64,000 nucleotides of DNA from an archaeon (GTDB lineage: Archaea > Thermoproteota > Nitrososphaeria > Nitrososphaerales > Gagatemarchaeaceae): positions 124,001 through 188,000 of the forward strand of contig JAKASL010000002.1 in NCBI GenBank assembly GCA_021819035.1, in the 5' to 3' direction. A program made the translations under genes and the position numbers. Shown in pieces: positions 26,686 to 33,184 of this stretch. Every line of letters starts with the position of its first letter. The stretch's first letter is position 1. Below the pieces are notes generated by a model, which made no database searches, was not told the origin of the DNA, and was given only the letters and a program-made list of their open reading frames with translations.

Positions 26686-27177
26686 CTAGTCGCAGGCGAA
26701 ATTGAAGCTGCCGTGCTTCTCCCAAGTGGGCGACTCGAAGCATTTTGCCACGGCATTTCGGAGGTCTAGACTAGGAGCGATGTAGAAGTCGGCGCTGTGA
26801 AACCTCGCCCCCTTGAGGCGGACCAATACACAGTAGAAGTCTCTGCTCTCGACAAGCTTCGATGCTCGCAAATTGAACTGGAAGTTATTCCGCATTCTTA
26901 ATGTGCCTGTCTCCACTTGAATGTAGGCATGCCTCAGTCTTCCGTTCGCACTTCCGCTTGCGGCGACCAGGTCCACCTTTTCTTCGATGCAGGAGGAGAA
27001 GCTCATCCACTCGCGCCTCTCGAGCTCAAGAGCGAGAAGCTTCTGGCCTACTTCTCCTTTTGTCCCGTCACTCGGGGCCAGGTTGCCTGGCGTTTGCCAT
27101 GCCCCTTGCTTCAAACTTGGCCTCTCTCCTCCATTCATTATGATCAATGATCCTCCCTCTTTCAAGAACATCGTCAA
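26686..27177 (-). CDS. Hypothetical protein with PD-(D/E)xK nuclease-like pattern
   Basis: 163-aa frame. The stretch GEVGQKLLALELERREW, then KVDLVAASGS and AYIQVETG follows the order E...D...(Q)VxT of small PD-(D/E)xK fold proteins, with strands FYCVLVRL and ADFYIAPS after it. The usual Lys of the VKT motif is Glu here (VET), so if the fold is right it may be inactive or use another lysine. The N-terminal ~40 residues overlap the preceding 68-codon frame and look less natural, so translation may start later or come from a frameshift of that gene. Confidence 0.5.
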   Translation of the reverse strand: MTMFLKEGGSLIIMNGGERPSLKQGAWQTPGNLAPSDGTKGEVGQKLLALELERREWMSFSSCIEEKVDLVAASGSANGRLRHAYIQVETGTLRMRNNFQFNLRASKLVESRDFYCVLVRLKGARFHSADFYIAPSLDLRNAVAKCFESPTWEKHGSFNFACD

Positions 27178-27274
27178 ATGATGAGAGCGCCCTATTGACG
27201 GCTTTGACCTCTTCCCTCAAGTCGTTGCTTGCTTTGTTCAGTTTCAGTTGGTCCTCATTGGAGCTCAGATTCAT
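27068..27274 (-). CDS. Small coiled-coil-like protein upstream of the nuclease-like gene
   Basis: 68-aa polar, helical frame (QLKLNKASNDLREEVKAV). It overlaps the zinc-finger gene by 20 nt and the nuclease-like frame by 110 nt. One possibility is that it is the true N-terminus of the downstream protein, separated by a one-base shift near the CCCC run at about 27075-27080. The other is a separate small gene. I cannot decide from sequence alone. Confidence 0.4.
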   Translation of the reverse strand: MNLSSNEDQLKLNKASNDLREEVKAVNRALSSFDDVLERGRIIDHNEWRREAKFEARGMANARQPGPE

Positions 27275-27515
27275 CCCCCTTCGGTGCCCTTTCTGGATTT
27301 AGATCAAGAGAATCCACGTGGGCCTTTCGTGTGTGCACGTCCAGGTGGGCTTCCGAAGCGAAAGTAGCCCCGCACGTGGCGCATCTGTAGGTGTCAGCTG
27401 CCCGTTGGGATGAAGCCAGCGTGTGCACCTTCGCGTGTTCCATCAGCTTGGTTTCAGAGTCGAATTTTGCGCCGCACGTTTGGCATTTCTGCTTCCTTCC
27501 AAAGAGACTCACCAT
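27255..27515 (-). CDS. Two-finger C2H2 zinc-finger protein
   Basis: 86 aa with two classical fingers, CQTCGAKFDSETKLMEHAKVH and a second starting YRCATCGATF and ending HTRKAH (C-x2-C-x12-H-x3/4-H). Tandem C2H2 fingers are uncommon in archaea outside small plasmid/virus and regulator proteins; DNA binding is likely. The C-terminal tail is charged. It heads the minus-strand cassette with the coiled-coil and nuclease-like frames. Confidence 0.78.
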   Translation of the reverse strand: MVSLFGRKQKCQTCGAKFDSETKLMEHAKVHTLASSQRAADTYRCATCGATFASEAHLDVHTRKAHVDSLDLNPERAPKGDESELQ

Positions 27516-27667
27516 TTCACCGGTGGGCTGTAGCCTGAATCCAATTATTTAGGCATTGGTTGTCCGAGGGCTGTGCGTAATTCACCTCCTACCCCCTGAA
27601 GCGTTTGACGCACCTCATCAGGTCTGGTCTCCCTGTGTCCAGGGCAGAACCCGTCGGACCAGCAAAG
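27516..27667. other. Promoter region of the zinc-finger cassette; otherwise empty
   Basis: An A+T-rich AATTATTTAGG at about 27541-27551 lies about 30 nt before the zinc-finger ATG on the minus strand and may be its TATA box. Nothing else supported. Confidence 0.35.
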
Positions 27668-27898
27668 CTAGTCCAATGATTCTGTGAAAGCGCCCTTCGT
27701 GATTCCGGCTTGTTAGATGGTACTAAGCAGCGTACCTGGCTTGATTTTGGCGTGCCTTGGGACTATCACCCTACGTTTACCATCCGAGGAGGCGAGTGCC
27801 ATATGACTGCCGTTTTGTCTAACTATTCTGAAACCCTTCTTCCCAAGAACCTTCACGACGTCTCTCCAAGAGGCGACCGGGAGCCTCTTGCTAGACAG
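27668..27898 (-). pseudogene. hicA: HicA-like toxin with in-frame stop and no standard start
   Basis: HicA mRNA-interferase fold: WRDVVKVLGKKGF, the catalytic-His region RQNGSHMAL, and VIVPRHAKIKPGTLLSTI. After STI a TAA (27715-27713) interrupts, but the same frame continues QAGITKGAFTESLD to a TAG at 27668, which matches the HicA C-terminus. Upstream the frame is closed by TAA and only a CTG (27898) precedes the domain. So both ends are damaged, or a CTG start makes a truncated protein. It overlaps the hicB stop by 8 nt. Confidence 0.65.
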
Positions 27899-28151
27899 TT
27901 ACCTCGACCAGCTCTCTCTTACCGGTCACTTTGCCCACTTCTTCTATGATCTTCAGCTCGTCAGGAAGAGACTCGAGATAGAGCTCTATGGCCTCCCTGA
28001 TGTTGTCTAGCGCCTCGGCCCTCGAGTCTCCTTGGCTGATTGCTGCAGGAACCTCTATGCGTCTTACGGAGTATCCACCTACTTCCTCTTTTCTGAGCAA
28101 AACAGTGAACTTTCGACCTCTCACCACGGCTCTCTTCGTGGGTGGCTTCAT
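27891..28151 (-). CDS. hicB: HicB-family antitoxin
   Basis: 86-aa HicB-type antitoxin. The partial RNase H-like fold is recognisable (KFTVLLRKEEVGGYSVRRIEVPA, then GDSRAEALDNIREAIELYLE). No separate DNA-binding domain is visible. Intact, although its partner hicA immediately downstream is damaged, so it may be an orphan antitoxin. ATG at 28151. Confidence 0.82.
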   Translation of the reverse strand: MKPPTKRAVVRGRKFTVLLRKEEVGGYSVRRIEVPAAISQGDSRAEALDNIREAIELYLESLPDELKIIEEVGKVTGKRELVEVTV

Positions 28152-28304
28152 GAACGTCGAGCGAGTATAAGTGTTCTATGCCTATTGGTTGCGCCCCAGG
28201 GGATGTCTCAATGGAAGTGTTGCATGGGAGTTCAGGTCCATTTCTGGCGCGGAATACCGAGCGTGTCCCGTCGGGCCCGCGATGAATCTGTGGGCGCCTA
28301 GGAC

Positions 28305-28748
28305 CTAAACCCGACGTGAAGCCGGCTCAACTAGGTCCTTGTATCTGTGGACGACGACGCCGTACTCATCTCGGAGAAGCTTTCTGGCTCTCAAGATCTT
28401 GGAATCCTCGCTCACCAACTGCTCATGCATCGCCGCGGCAGTCCCGACTATCACACAGTCGATGTAGTCCGTCATCCTTTCCCTCAGGCGGAAACTCGTT
28501 TCAATAACTGCCGACTTCGAGAACGGGATTACGTCGAACGTCCTCAGTACCGCCTTGGTGGAGATGCTTACCACGTCCGCGGGGATGCGAAGCTTTGCGG
28601 CCTTCGCCTGAAGCTCAAAGAGAGAAATCAGGCTGACATGGATGTCCTCCAGTCTCAACTTCGTCCTCTTCTCCGCGATGGCGAGGAGGAGGTCGGCGTC
28701 GACCCCTATCTTTGCCAGCGGGAGTAGGTAGGTCGTATCTATGATCAA
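28305..28748 (-). CDS. vapC: PIN-domain toxin (VapC-like)
   Basis: 147-aa PIN ribonuclease. Acidic residues: D in MIIDTTYLLPL, E in ISLFELQAKA, D in YIDCVIVGTA and D in SEDSKILRA make the usual four-acid centre. It overlaps the antitoxin gene by 4 nt (translational coupling). The VapC product would cleave tRNA or rRNA when unopposed. Confidence 0.86.
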   Translation of the reverse strand: MIIDTTYLLPLAKIGVDADLLLAIAEKRTKLRLEDIHVSLISLFELQAKAAKLRIPADVVSISTKAVLRTFDVIPFSKSAVIETSFRLRERMTDYIDCVIVGTAAAMHEQLVSEDSKILRARKLLRDEYGVVVHRYKDLVEPASRRV

Positions 28749-28984
28749 TGCTCGAACCTGGCTGACAGCTTACGCCGAGACTGTTCGAACTCACGTTCGG
28801 ACGTTTTAGCCAGCTTCTCGGAATAGATGAGCTCCATTATGTCCGGTTTGCCCTTGGCCTTCTCTTCTACCATGTCATTGACGACCTTCGAAATGTTCCT
28901 GGCCGAGCCGTACTTCTTCATGCTCTCGCCGACCAGCTTCACGTATACTTCGTCCTTCAGAACCAGGGTCGTTCGTTTGGGCAT
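28745..28984 (-). CDS. vapB: Ribbon-helix-helix antitoxin (VapB-like)
   Basis: 79-aa antitoxin with an N-terminal strand-helix-helix (TTLVLKDEVYVKLVGESM) and an acidic/basic C-terminal tail that would wrap the toxin. ATG at 28984 is followed directly by the strand, as in RHH repressors. Likely autorepresses the vapBC promoter; the ~30 nt upstream contain ACATCTAGATGCA, a small palindrome (CATCTAGATG) that could be the operator. Confidence 0.78.
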   Translation of the reverse strand: MPKRTTLVLKDEVYVKLVGESMKKYGSARNISKVVNDMVEEKAKGKPDIMELIYSEKLAKTSEREFEQSRRKLSARFEH

Positions 28985-29975
28985 CTACACATCTAGATGC
29001 ACTGAACGACCTTAAAAGGACACCGTGCTCTGCGATCCACCTAGTACGTTTCAAGACCACCCTTAGCTGTGAGTTTGCCGAGAGTCCCTTCCTGCTGCTT
29101 GACTTTCTACCGCTGGTTTTCCGGCTCAAACCTATGACCCAAGCGGGAGGCCGCGAGCATGCGCTTTTGGATGGGATTACTTTCAATTTCCCCTCCCAAT
29201 TTCGCTCCAGCCTCGTGCGAAGGCCTTTAGGTAGTCGTCCCCGTGATGATTCTGACAGTGACGGATTCAAATGGACGCTGGACCTTAAGGGTGGTTAGCC
29301 GACGGGCCGTTTCAGGTCCGAGAGACCAAACTCTCGTTGTTCGGGCAGTTCGTGGGAGACTGGACAGGGGAAGCGGCGATTCCAAGTCCCATGCTGCATC
29401 GATGACTCTCATTATCATGGGATAGAAGGAGTAGCCACAAGGCGGATAGTCTGATGCCGGTTGCCATCCTGCTGGAAGGCCAGCGCCGGTCCCTTCTCCC
29501 CGTTCCATCCTGCTGACCTCCAGTTTCAGGACCGCTTCTAGCCGCATTTTCACAGCGAGCCGCGTGAATGTCGCACCAAAATGAGAGGGGATGGCGTTTG
29601 GTATGCTCTTCCATCCGAACCCCTCGCGGCACCGATGCGTCCACGCAGGCGCCCGGAAGGCAGGTGGAAAGCTCAGATTCAGGCCGGCATCTATGCGGGT
29701 CGCGGGCTGGCCTGTCGGAGGCAGCGCTACTTAGCCTCCACGGCTGAGATCATCCCTTCTGCGAACGACTCGAGGAGCTGCCCTGCGGTGTTGTGGGGTG
29801 CTTTCCTGACTGTACGTTAGCTCAGTTGACCAAGACAAAGAGCTGTTGTCGGTTCGCCCTGCTCTTGCCGCTCCATCTGTCCGGAGGACCTGGCTTCTCG
29901 AAGCCCCCTCGTCGCTGGGGCAAGGTCGGAAGAAAGGCTATGGATGAAGCCATGTTCCCGCTCGGACCGATCTCC
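28985..29975. other. Gene-poor stretch with a small coding remnant
   Basis: About 1 kb with no complete gene. Nt 29732-29818 on the minus strand read TVRKAPHNTAGQLLESF and EGMISAVEAK then stop: a natural-looking C-terminus of an unidentified protein lacking its front. A palindrome just before vapB (28983-28994) is the only regulatory element seen. Confidence 0.4.
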
Positions 29976-31187
29976 TCAATGCAGGAGCTCCCATTGGACG
30001 AACTGCTGGATGATTTCAGCCACGAAGAGGGCGACGATGATTATCTCCAACAAGATCTCTCTCCTGTGAGACATCTGCTCTGAGACCAGCGAATAGATGT
30101 CCTCCAATATGCCGAGCTTCCCAGAGAGCGACGCGTCCCAGTCCTTCAGCCGGAGCTTTTCGGCAATACTGCTGTAGACTCTGGCGATGTACCACTCGCC
30201 TATGAATTTCGTGTAGTTCTTAGTGGCTTCCACAACGCTGTCTATCTCTATGCGCTGCTCCGCGACCTTCCTTGCGACCGTCCCAGAGCTCCCGAACAGC
30301 GTCCTCCTGGAGGAGCGCCTGGTCAGGTCCAGAGATGCTTTCCCCACGAGTTCGTCAAGCAGACTGTCATAGTACCGCATCTCAAGGAGCTGGAGGTTGG
30401 CCAGCTCTATCACAAGTAAGATGGCTCCGTAGTCCCCGGATGGGTCCACCGCCAGCGCAGCGCTCCAGTCGATGAACACCGCGTCGTCGGCGTAGTACGA
30501 TGTCCTGGACTTCAAGGTGCTCGCAATCTGCGACTGGGACATCTGAGTGTCGCTGGTGTCTCCTGTCAGTATCTTCGCGAGCATCTCGTCAGCGGTCCCG
30601 TCCAGGGGCGCGCAGTCCACGCAGAACGTGGTGTACTCCTCTGGCTCGGTGGTCATTCTCAGATTGTTCACGTATGGGCCGATGTCGCTCAACACTTTCT
30701 TCACGGTCGACAGAGCGAGATCCTTCACTTGGAATGTTCTGCCACTCAACACGAGAGTCGGGCTGCTGTATTTCGTGAGATTCTCCAGGGATTCTCCGTC
30801 CAGAGGGATCGATACAGTGACAGATATGGCGCCAACCTCGTAAGCCTTGGCCGCCACTGCCACCTCGACGGTGCCCTGACGAATCCCTTGGACCTCAGCG
30901 ACCTCAGAATCGGCGGTGATCAAAAGAGGCGAGGGACTGACCGTGATGTAATTGGGCATCAGCTTCGTGTACTCGAAGCCTACAGGCTTGGTCAGTTTGG
31001 CCACCCGTTCGACCTGTGTGATGTCGATTTCGCTCCCGACGTCGTAGATGTAAAGGTAGTTGACGCTCCCCCTGACTATCAAGGGCCAATCCCGACAAGG
31101 CGGGTCTACTATGTCTGCCGCTCGGTGCCTTTGTGGCTCTGCGGATGGAACGTCGGCGCATCTGCGCGATTCCGCAGGGCTGCTCAT
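29976..31187 (-). CDS. DUF155/RMD1-like protein with C-terminal membrane anchor
   Basis: 403 aa. The C-terminal MSHRREILLEIIIVALFVAEII, a predicted membrane anchor, with the preceding long helical region (LEDIYSLVSEQ) resembles the end of the RMD1/Sif2 (DUF155) family. The N-half carries an Asp/Ser/Tyr-rich insert (DCAPLDGTADE...) not typical of the family, so the assignment is moderate. Molecular function unknown. It diverges from arsR; a palindromic TATA-like box at 31210-31223 is 27 nt from its ATG, so arsenic-responsive control is possible. Confidence 0.6.
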   Translation of the reverse strand: MSSPAESRRCADVPSAEPQRHRAADIVDPPCRDWPLIVRGSVNYLYIYDVGSEIDITQVERVAKLTKPVGFEYTKLMPNYITVSPSPLLITADSEVAEVQGIRQGTVEVAVAAKAYEVGAISVTVSIPLDGESLENLTKYSSPTLVLSGRTFQVKDLALSTVKKVLSDIGPYVNNLRMTTEPEEYTTFCVDCAPLDGTADEMLAKILTGDTSDTQMSQSQIASTLKSRTSYYADDAVFIDWSAALAVDPSGDYGAILLVIELANLQLLEMRYYDSLLDELVGKASLDLTRRSSRRTLFGSSGTVARKVAEQRIEIDSVVEATKNYTKFIGEWYIARVYSSIAEKLRLKDWDASLSGKLGILEDIYSLVSEQMSHRREILLEIIIVALFVAEIIQQFVQWELLH

Positions 31188-31209
31188 AGGATGGTTCTAA
31201 TAGATTAAT

Positions 31210-31223
31210 ATATATCGATATAT
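31210..31223. promoter_or_regulatory. Palindromic operator/TATA element between DUF155-like gene and arsR
   Basis: ATATATCGATATAT is a perfect 14-bp palindrome. It sits about 27 nt from the start at 31187 (minus) and 12-25 nt from arsR ATG 31235 (plus). ArsR-family dimers bind such A+T-rich inverted repeats, so it could be both TATA region and ArsR operator for two divergent genes. Confidence 0.6.
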
Positions 31224-31234
31224 TGACACGTGGC

Positions 31235-31609
31235 ATGAGTGAGCAGAACCCTTCGCTACGGCGGCTCATCCAGCTCAACATCTGCCAGCCTTCTGACATA
31301 AGCGAGGCCAGGGCAGAGGCAGAGAAGTTGGCTACCCCGGAGTTCGCGGCGAAGCTTCGCCAGATTGAGAGGCTGTTCGGCGCAGTCGGAGAGGCCAACA
31401 GGTTGAAGATTCTCATTCTTCTTTCGAAGAGAGAGAAGTGCGTCTGCGAGCTGGAGTCAGCCCTCAGAATGTCCCAGCCGACCGTGTCGCACCACCTGGG
31501 GGTGTTGGAGCAGGCAGGCCTTGTCAAGAGGAGCAAGAAGGGGAGGTGGGCATTCTACGCGCCGATGGAATCTCCTGCGATGGACCTGATCGTGCGTCTT
31601 ACAGCATAG
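31235..31609 (+). CDS. arsR: ArsR-family metalloregulator
   Basis: 124-aa winged-helix repressor. The metal-sensing segment is EKCVCELESALRMSQPTVSHHL, whose CVC pair in the recognition helix region is the As(III)-binding type; wing residues follow (RSKKGRWAFYA). An N-terminal extension of about 30 residues precedes the HTH. ATG 31235 preferred over TTG 31223. First gene of arsR-acr3-arsC; expected to leave DNA when arsenite binds. The stop is TAG followed by seven G, and the following transporter frame is in the same phase. Confidence 0.93.
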   Translation: MSEQNPSLRRLIQLNICQPSDISEARAEAEKLATPEFAAKLRQIERLFGAVGEANRLKILILLSKREKCVCELESALRMSQPTVSHHLGVLEQAGLVKRSKKGRWAFYAPMESPAMDLIVRLTA

Positions 31610-31687
31610 GGGGGGCCGAACTCGAACGAGAAACCGAAACGTCTCTCATCTCTCGACCGGTTTCTGACTCTGTGGATATTCCTCGCG

Positions 31688-32749
31688 ATGGCCGCAGGCG
31701 TGGGCGCCGGTTACCTCTTCCCCGGCCTCTCAAGCGGGCTGAACTCGCTGAGCATCGGATCGACTTCGATCCCGATTGCCCTGGGGCTGATCTGGATGAT
31801 GTATCCTCCCCTGGCGCGGGTCAAGTACGAGGACCTCGGGAAGATAGTGGGCGGGAAGGGGTCCAAGACGATGCTCTCAGCCTCGTTGGCCCTGAACTGG
31901 GTGGCCGGACCACTGCTCATGTTTGCTTTGGCGTGGGTGTTCCTCGCAGGATATCCTGACCTCAGGGACGGGCTGATACTGATTGGGATCGCGAGGTGCA
32001 TAGCCATGGTGATCGTCTGGAACGGGCTCGCCGGAGGCGACAGCGAGTGGGCAGCGATCCTCGTGGCCTTCAACTCAGTCTTCCAAGTGCTGCTCTACAG
32101 CGTCCTCGCCTACTTCTACATCACCGTCGCCAGCGGCTGGATAGCGGGGCAGGCAACAGTGGTCAACATCTCGCTTCTAGCTGTGGCGCAGTCGGTCGCG
32201 GTCTATCTCGGCATCCCGTTCCTTGGAGGGATAGCCACCAGGTTCTACTTCATGAAGCGCAAGGGGCAGGAATGGTACGCGAAGACGCTTGTCCCCAAGT
32301 TGGCCCCGACATCCCTCTTGGCGCTTCTCTTCACAATCTTCGTGATGTTCTCTCTCAAGGGATTGGTCATCGTCACCATACCCTCCGGCGTCGTCTTGGT
32401 GGCGGTCCCCCTGCTGATTTACTTCTTCGTCATGTTCTTCGCCTCGTTCGCCCTCGGGGTGTACTCGAAGCTGGACTATCCCAAGACCACCACCCTCGCG
32501 TTCACGGCTGCCAGCAACAACTTCGAACTTGCGATAGCGGTGGCCGTGTCGGTGTTCGGTCTGGCATCGCAGGAAGCGTTCGCCACTGTCGTCGGGCCGC
32601 TCATCGAGGTCCCTGTCATGATAGGCCTCGTCCACGTCGCCCATTGGTTTCGAAGGAGATACTTCGCCCGAGCCCCCCTCGATGGTGGAGCACCGACCCC
32701 CCGGGGCGAAGGGCATGTGGTGGGCGGGGTATGGCAGGAGATCCGCTAG
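31688..32749 (+). CDS. acr3: Arsenite efflux transporter ACR3
   Basis: Bile/arsenite/riboflavin-family exporter with about ten helices; the key Cys lies in the loop of [17 protein letters not shown] and the C-half has [14 protein letters not shown]. The first ATG is 31688, but the conserved first-helix start ([12 protein letters not shown]) is encoded upstream in the same frame from about 31643, and between it and the arsR stop (31607-31609) there is no ATG, GTG or TTG. So either translation begins at ATG inside helix 1, or a non-standard start or readthrough of the arsR UAG is used. Stop is followed at once by arsC. Confidence 0.88.
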   Translation: MAAGVGAGYLFPGLSSGLNSLSIGSTSIPIALGLIWMMYPPLARVKYEDLGKIVGGKGSKTMLSASLALNWVAGPLLMFALAWVFLAGYPDLRDGLILIGIARCIAMVIVWNGLAGGDSEWAAILVAFNSVFQVLLYSVLAYFYITVASGWIAGQATVVNISLLAVAQSVAVYLGIPFLGGIATRFYFMKRKGQEWYAKTLVPKLAPTSLLALLFTIFVMFSLKGLVIVTIPSGVVLVAVPLLIYFFVMFFASFALGVYSKLDYPKTTTLAFTAASNNFELAIAVAVSVFGLASQEAFATVVGPLIEVPVMIGLVHVAHWFRRRYFARAPLDGGAPTPRGEGHVVGGVWQEIR

Positions 32750-33184
32750 ATGGGGGCAACAGGGGGGCATGGCGTCAGGACGCGGTTCCTCTTCGTCTGC
32801 GTGGAGAACGCTGGGAGAAGTCAGATGGCCGAGGCGTTCGCCCGGCGGGCGGGGCTCGACGCTGCAAGCGCTGGGACGGTCCCTGCCGGGTCGGTGAACA
32901 GGGTGGTGGTAGAGGCCATGGCAGAGAAGGGGCTCGACCTGTCAGCCAACGAGCCGAAGATGCTCTCCTTTGAAATGATCGACCGGGCCGACGTAGTGGT
33001 CACCATGGGATGCTCGGTCGAGAAGGTGTGTCCCAGGCCGATGCTTGACAGGATGCAGAAGAAGGTGGTCGACTGGGGCCTCGAAGACCCGAAGGCGAAG
33101 GGCATCCCGGAGGTCAGGAGGATCAGGGACGAGATTGAGAGGAGGGTCGAGGAGCTCGCCCGTTCCGCGCAGGGCTCTTCCTAG
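32750..33184 (+). CDS. arsC: Arsenate reductase / low-molecular-weight phosphatase family
   Basis: 144-aa LMW-PTP-fold reductase converting As(V) to As(III) for ACR3. The P-loop is CVENAGRSQMAEAF (typical CxxNxxRS) and the acid loop DWGLEDP contains the catalytic Asp. Further Cys in MGCSVEKVCP would form the redox relay of the thioredoxin-coupled type. Start overlaps the acr3 stop. The 3' end overlaps the convergent mannosidase by 62 nt. Confidence 0.93.
   Translation: MGATGGHGVRTRFLFVCVENAGRSQMAEAFARRAGLDAASAGTVPAGSVNRVVVEAMAEKGLDLSANEPKMLSFEMIDRADVVVTMGCSVEKVCPRPMLDRMQKKVVDWGLEDPKAKGIPEVRRIRDEIERRVEELARSAQGSS

Noticed and set aside
29227-29820. Several short open frames on both strands
   Set aside because: Mutually overlapping, biased composition, no start signals; only the small C-terminal remnant at 29732-29818 looks natural.
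31607-31609. Pyrrolysine or similar decoding of the arsR UAG
   Set aside because: UAG is used as an ordinary stop elsewhere here and no Pyl machinery is visible.
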